Both the position numbers and the translations under genes were made by a program. This document shows positions 4,898 through 7,042 of a stretch of DNA of 7,042 nucleotides, one piece after another. The number at the start of each line of letters is the position of its first letter. The stretch's first letter is position 1. The notes under the pieces were generated by a model. It was not told the origin of the DNA and made no database searches. It worked only from the letters and a program-made list of their open reading frames with translations. Source of the DNA: Bacillota bacterium. GTDB lineage: Bacteria; Bacillota; Clostridia; Lachnospirales; Lachnospiraceae. Location: NCBI GenBank assembly GCA_023412855.1, contig JAEZRJ010000024.1:1-7042 (forward strand), given 5' to 3'.

Positions 4898-5767
4898 CTA
4901 TTTTCCATACAATTCAATAACGATAAGCTCTCCCGGATTGAATATCCTAACAGGGATCGTATGCATTCCAAGTCCCCTGCTCACCACCATCACAGAATCA
5001 TCCTTCACGAACATACCGCCGTCATATTTAGGGAAAAAGCGGACCATCGGAGAAATTACCCCTCCGAGCCACGGAAGCCTCATCACTCCGCCATGCACAT
5101 GTCCCGCTACCGTAAGGTCCGCTCCCCATTTTGCATATTCTTTAAAATAATCCGGGTTATGGGCGATCAAGAGTCTGAAAGCCCCCTCTGTACTTCTACC
5201 AAAAAGGCGATCGATATAGCCTTCCTCCATAGGAACTTGCCGGAACCTCTTGTAATACTTTTTTTCTATCTCCAGGCCACAGATTTCTATATTGGTGTCA
5301 GGAAGATAGACTTTGCCGTTTTCCAAAAGGCGGATGCCGCATTCGATCAACTTCTCCTTGTATTCCTCATACAAATTCCCATAAGCCTCCTTATACGTCT
5401 TAATCCGGTATTCATGATTCCCGTTTGCATAAAAAACGGGGTATTTCGACGCCAAACAGCCTAAAAACTCAACCATCTCCCCGTACTTTGTCTTCTTCTC
5501 ATCAGCTGTCAGCATATCTCCGGCAATCAGAATAAAATCCGGAGAAATCTCATCCACTGCTTTTATCAAATCTTCATTCTTATGTCCGAAACATTTATTA
5601 TGCAAATCCGATAACAGAACAATCCTGCTTTTTTTTAAAACCTTCTCTGAGCGTATCACATATTCTTTCTTCACAAAACGAGTGCTGTCATAAATAATCG
5701 ATATGACAAACGCCACGAAAAGCGCTATCTCGAGCACATGTATGATCGTTGACCCCATCTCTGGCAT
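4898..5767 (-). CDS. Membrane-anchored metallophosphoesterase (YkuE/YaeI-like)
   Basis: A 289-residue calcineurin-like metallophosphoesterase. One N-terminal membrane segment (about 7-26) is followed by the metal-binding motifs in canonical order: SDLH with D54 and H56, GD at 83-84, GNHE at 116-119, H203 in LLIAHNPD, and GHVHGG at 222-227. These residues coordinate the two-metal centre of this superfamily. The SDLHN and GHVHGG spacing and single N-terminal anchor resemble the YkuE/YaeI group, whose members act on phosphodiester or lipid-linked substrates at the membrane; the substrate here cannot be read from sequence. The ATG at 5767 has GGAGG at 5774-5778 with a 6-nt gap. It lies 76 bp after the upstream carboxypeptidase gene with no terminator between, so the two may be co-transcribed. 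scpA has its own promoter downstream. Confidence 0.9.
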   Translation of the reverse strand: MPEMGSTIIHVLEIALFVAFVISIIYDSTRFVKKEYVIRSEKVLKKSRIVLLSDLHNKCFGHKNEDLIKAVDEISPDFILIAGDMLTADEKKTKYGEMVEFLGCLASKYPVFYANGNHEYRIKTYKEAYGNLYEEYKEKLIECGIRLLENGKVYLPDTNIEICGLEIEKKYYKRFRQVPMEEGYIDRLFGRSTEGAFRLLIAHNPDYFKEYAKWGADLTVAGHVHGGVMRLPWLGGVISPMVRFFPKYDGGMFVKDDSVMVVSRGLGMHTIPVRIFNPGELIVIELYGK

Positions 5768-5773
5768 CCCATT

Positions 5774-5778
5774 CCTCC
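5774..5778 (-). promoter_or_regulatory. Ribosome binding site of the phosphoesterase gene
   Basis: The minus strand reads GGAGG with 6 nt to the ATG at 5767. It supports this ATG over the in-frame Met at codon 4. Confidence 0.75.
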
Positions 5779-5843
5779 ATCTATCAAGCCTTTTACCGAT
5801 ACATTCATACCAGTTATTCCTTAGTGTACCACATTCTCTTAAT

Positions 5844-7007
5844 TTATAAAAGAAAATAACGAATCGTCTTTATCACATAGTCTTTATATCCGGCTTTGTC
5901 TACCGCCTTGGCCGCAACGATGGATATGCTTCCTATCCTCTGTCCGCCTAACTGGTAAACTGCCTCACCGATTGCCTGCCCCTCTGTTATAGGCGCTTCT
6001 ATCTGGGCCGGAAGACTGATAGTCTTTTCGATTTCTGTCAGGTTATTGCCCTTGGTATCCAGATATCTGAACTCTCCGGCATAACTTAAGTTTACGGTAT
6101 CATCTACGCCGCCTTTGATAAGCTGTGCAGGCAGGGTATCCTTGTTCTCATCCACATAAATGTTGCTCACACTATAGCCGTAGTTAAGCAGCGACATCGC
6201 ATCCTGAAATCTTATCTTATTGTCCGGAGCCGCCATAACTACCGCAATCAATTCGATGCCGTCCTTATTGGCTGTTGCCGAAAGACAGTATTTTGCCTTG
6301 TTCGTGGAACCAGTTTTCAGCCCCGTAGCCCACTCGTACTGCTTTAAAAGCTTGTTAGTGCTGGACAACGTAAAAACAGAGGTCCCCTGCCTCGTCACAT
6401 GAGAAATATCCTCCATCCAAATCTGTGTATAATCCAGCACCTCGGGATACTTGGTTATGAGCTCTTTCGACATAGTCGCCACATCTCTGGCTGAAGTATA
6501 ATGGGTATCCGAATCGGAAAGCCCGCAGCAATCCTCAAAATGCGTATGATCCATACGGAGTTCCTCCGCCCTCTGATTCATCAGCTTTACGAATTCGGCC
6601 TCGCTTCCCGCAATGTACTCTGCCACCGCCACACAGGCATCGTTTCCCGACGCTACGGCGATACACTTTATCAAGGTTTCTAAAGTCTGCACCTCTCCCT
6701 CCTCCAGGAACACTTGGGAACCGCCCATGGATTTGGCATACGCGCTGGTCATGATCTGATCGTCCAAGTGTATTCTTCCCGACTTGAGATGATCGAAAAT
6801 AACCAACAGCGTCATAATCTTCGTTATGCTGGCAGGGCTCCTTTCCGCATCCGCCTCCTGTTCGCAGATGATCTGCCCCGTAGAAGCTTCTATCAATATG
6901 TAAGAAGGCGCGGACACCTCCGGCACCGCCCTCGCGTAAAGTATGGAGGAGAAAAACAAGCAGATACTGAACCCGTAGCAAATAGCAGCTTTCACCAATT
7001 TCTTCAC
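5844..7007 (-). CDS. D-alanyl-D-alanine carboxypeptidase (PBP5/DacF type), upstream copy
   Basis: A second S11-family carboxypeptidase, 387 residues from the chosen start. A signal peptide covers about 1-27 (KKLVKAAICYGFS then LFFSSILYARA, cleavage near ARA). Catalytic motifs, numbered from the GTG at 7007, are S60-I-T-K63, S120-G-N122 and K231-T-G233. A PBP5-type C-terminal domain (about 282-365) is followed by an amphipathic tail (YKDYVIKTIRYFLL) of the kind that holds these enzymes to the outer face of the membrane. The frame is open from a GTG at 7016, but an AGGAG at 7016-7020 overlaps that codon and sits 8 nt before the GTG at 7007, giving the usual MKKL start. It is clearly diverged from the copy at 1748-3010: SGN instead of SHN, and different C-terminal tails. 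They are paralogs, not a recent duplication. Confidence 0.93.
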   Translation of the reverse strand: MKKLVKAAICYGFSICLFFSSILYARAVPEVSAPSYILIEASTGQIICEQEADAERSPASITKIMTLLVIFDHLKSGRIHLDDQIMTSAYAKSMGGSQVFLEEGEVQTLETLIKCIAVASGNDACVAVAEYIAGSEAEFVKLMNQRAEELRMDHTHFEDCCGLSDSDTHYTSARDVATMSKELITKYPEVLDYTQIWMEDISHVTRQGTSVFTLSSTNKLLKQYEWATGLKTGSTNKAKYCLSATANKDGIELIAVVMAAPDNKIRFQDAMSLLNYGYSVSNIYVDENKDTLPAQLIKGGVDDTVNLSYAGEFRYLDTKGNNLTEIEKTISLPAQIEAPITEGQAIGEAVYQLGGQRIGSISIVAAKAVDKAGYKDYVIKTIRYFLL

Positions 7008-7015
7008 AATACACA

Positions 7016-7020
7016 CTCCT
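7016..7020 (-). promoter_or_regulatory. Ribosome binding site deciding the GTG start of the upstream carboxypeptidase
   Basis: The minus strand reads AGGAG, 8 nt before the GTG at 7007. The upstream in-frame GTG at 7016 overlaps the site itself, leaving no spacer, so 7007 is preferred. Confidence 0.65.
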
Positions 7021-7042
7021 GTCAGGTGTTCTACTACTATAA

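Noticed and set aside
6535..7014. A 159-codon minus-strand frame inside the upstream carboxypeptidase gene.
   Set aside because: It overlaps the real gene in another frame, is Gly/Arg-rich and low in motifs, and ends within the gene. There is no sign of a frameshift because the main frame is intact throughout.

Overview
The window looks like chromosome from a Clostridia member, most plausibly Lachnospiraceae. The basis is the protein sequences (ScpA, ScpB, two penicillin-binding-protein-5-type carboxypeptidases, and a divergent MmdA-like carboxyltransferase of a kind I associate with gut Lachnospiraceae), the moderate base composition, and the AGGAGG-type ribosome sites mixed with TTG and GTG starts. 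This is family-level recognition only; no database search was possible. All six complete genes lie on the minus strand, so transcription runs from high to low coordinates.

In reading order: a D-Ala-D-Ala carboxypeptidase (7007-5844), a membrane-anchored metallophosphoesterase (5767-4898), scpA (4654-3896), scpB (3644-3075), a second D-Ala-D-Ala carboxypeptidase (3010-1748), an acyl-CoA carboxyltransferase/decarboxylase alpha-type subunit (1462-32), and the first four codons of another gene (14-1). scpA, scpB and the second carboxypeptidase form a cell-cycle/cell-wall group: ScpAB are the non-SMC subunits of condensin, and the carboxypeptidases trim peptidoglycan pentapeptides. A good sigma-A-type promoter (4845-4873) lies just ahead of scpA. 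The carboxyltransferase starts a separate metabolic unit that continues past the left edge.

The most interesting content is between the genes. Three related small palindromic elements, here called A (1609-1741), C (4681-4813) and B (3713-3894), occupy three of the gaps. A and C are both 133 bp, in opposite orientation, and about nine-tenths identical by eye. C has perfect 12-bp terminal inverted repeats and a perfect 8-bp direct duplication of its flank. A has a 7-of-8 duplication. B is a rearranged relative whose outer ends are also flanked by a perfect 8-bp duplication. They carry no gene and look like MITE-type non-autonomous transposons. Two of the duplications overlap a stop codon (second carboxypeptidase and scpA), and the third lies 18 nt before the scpA ATG. 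An internal hairpin keeps its pairing through substitutions on both sides of the stem. No CRISPR array, tRNA, rRNA, phage gene or transposase was seen, and apart from these elements the window is ordinary housekeeping sequence. No gap between genes exceeds 300 bp.
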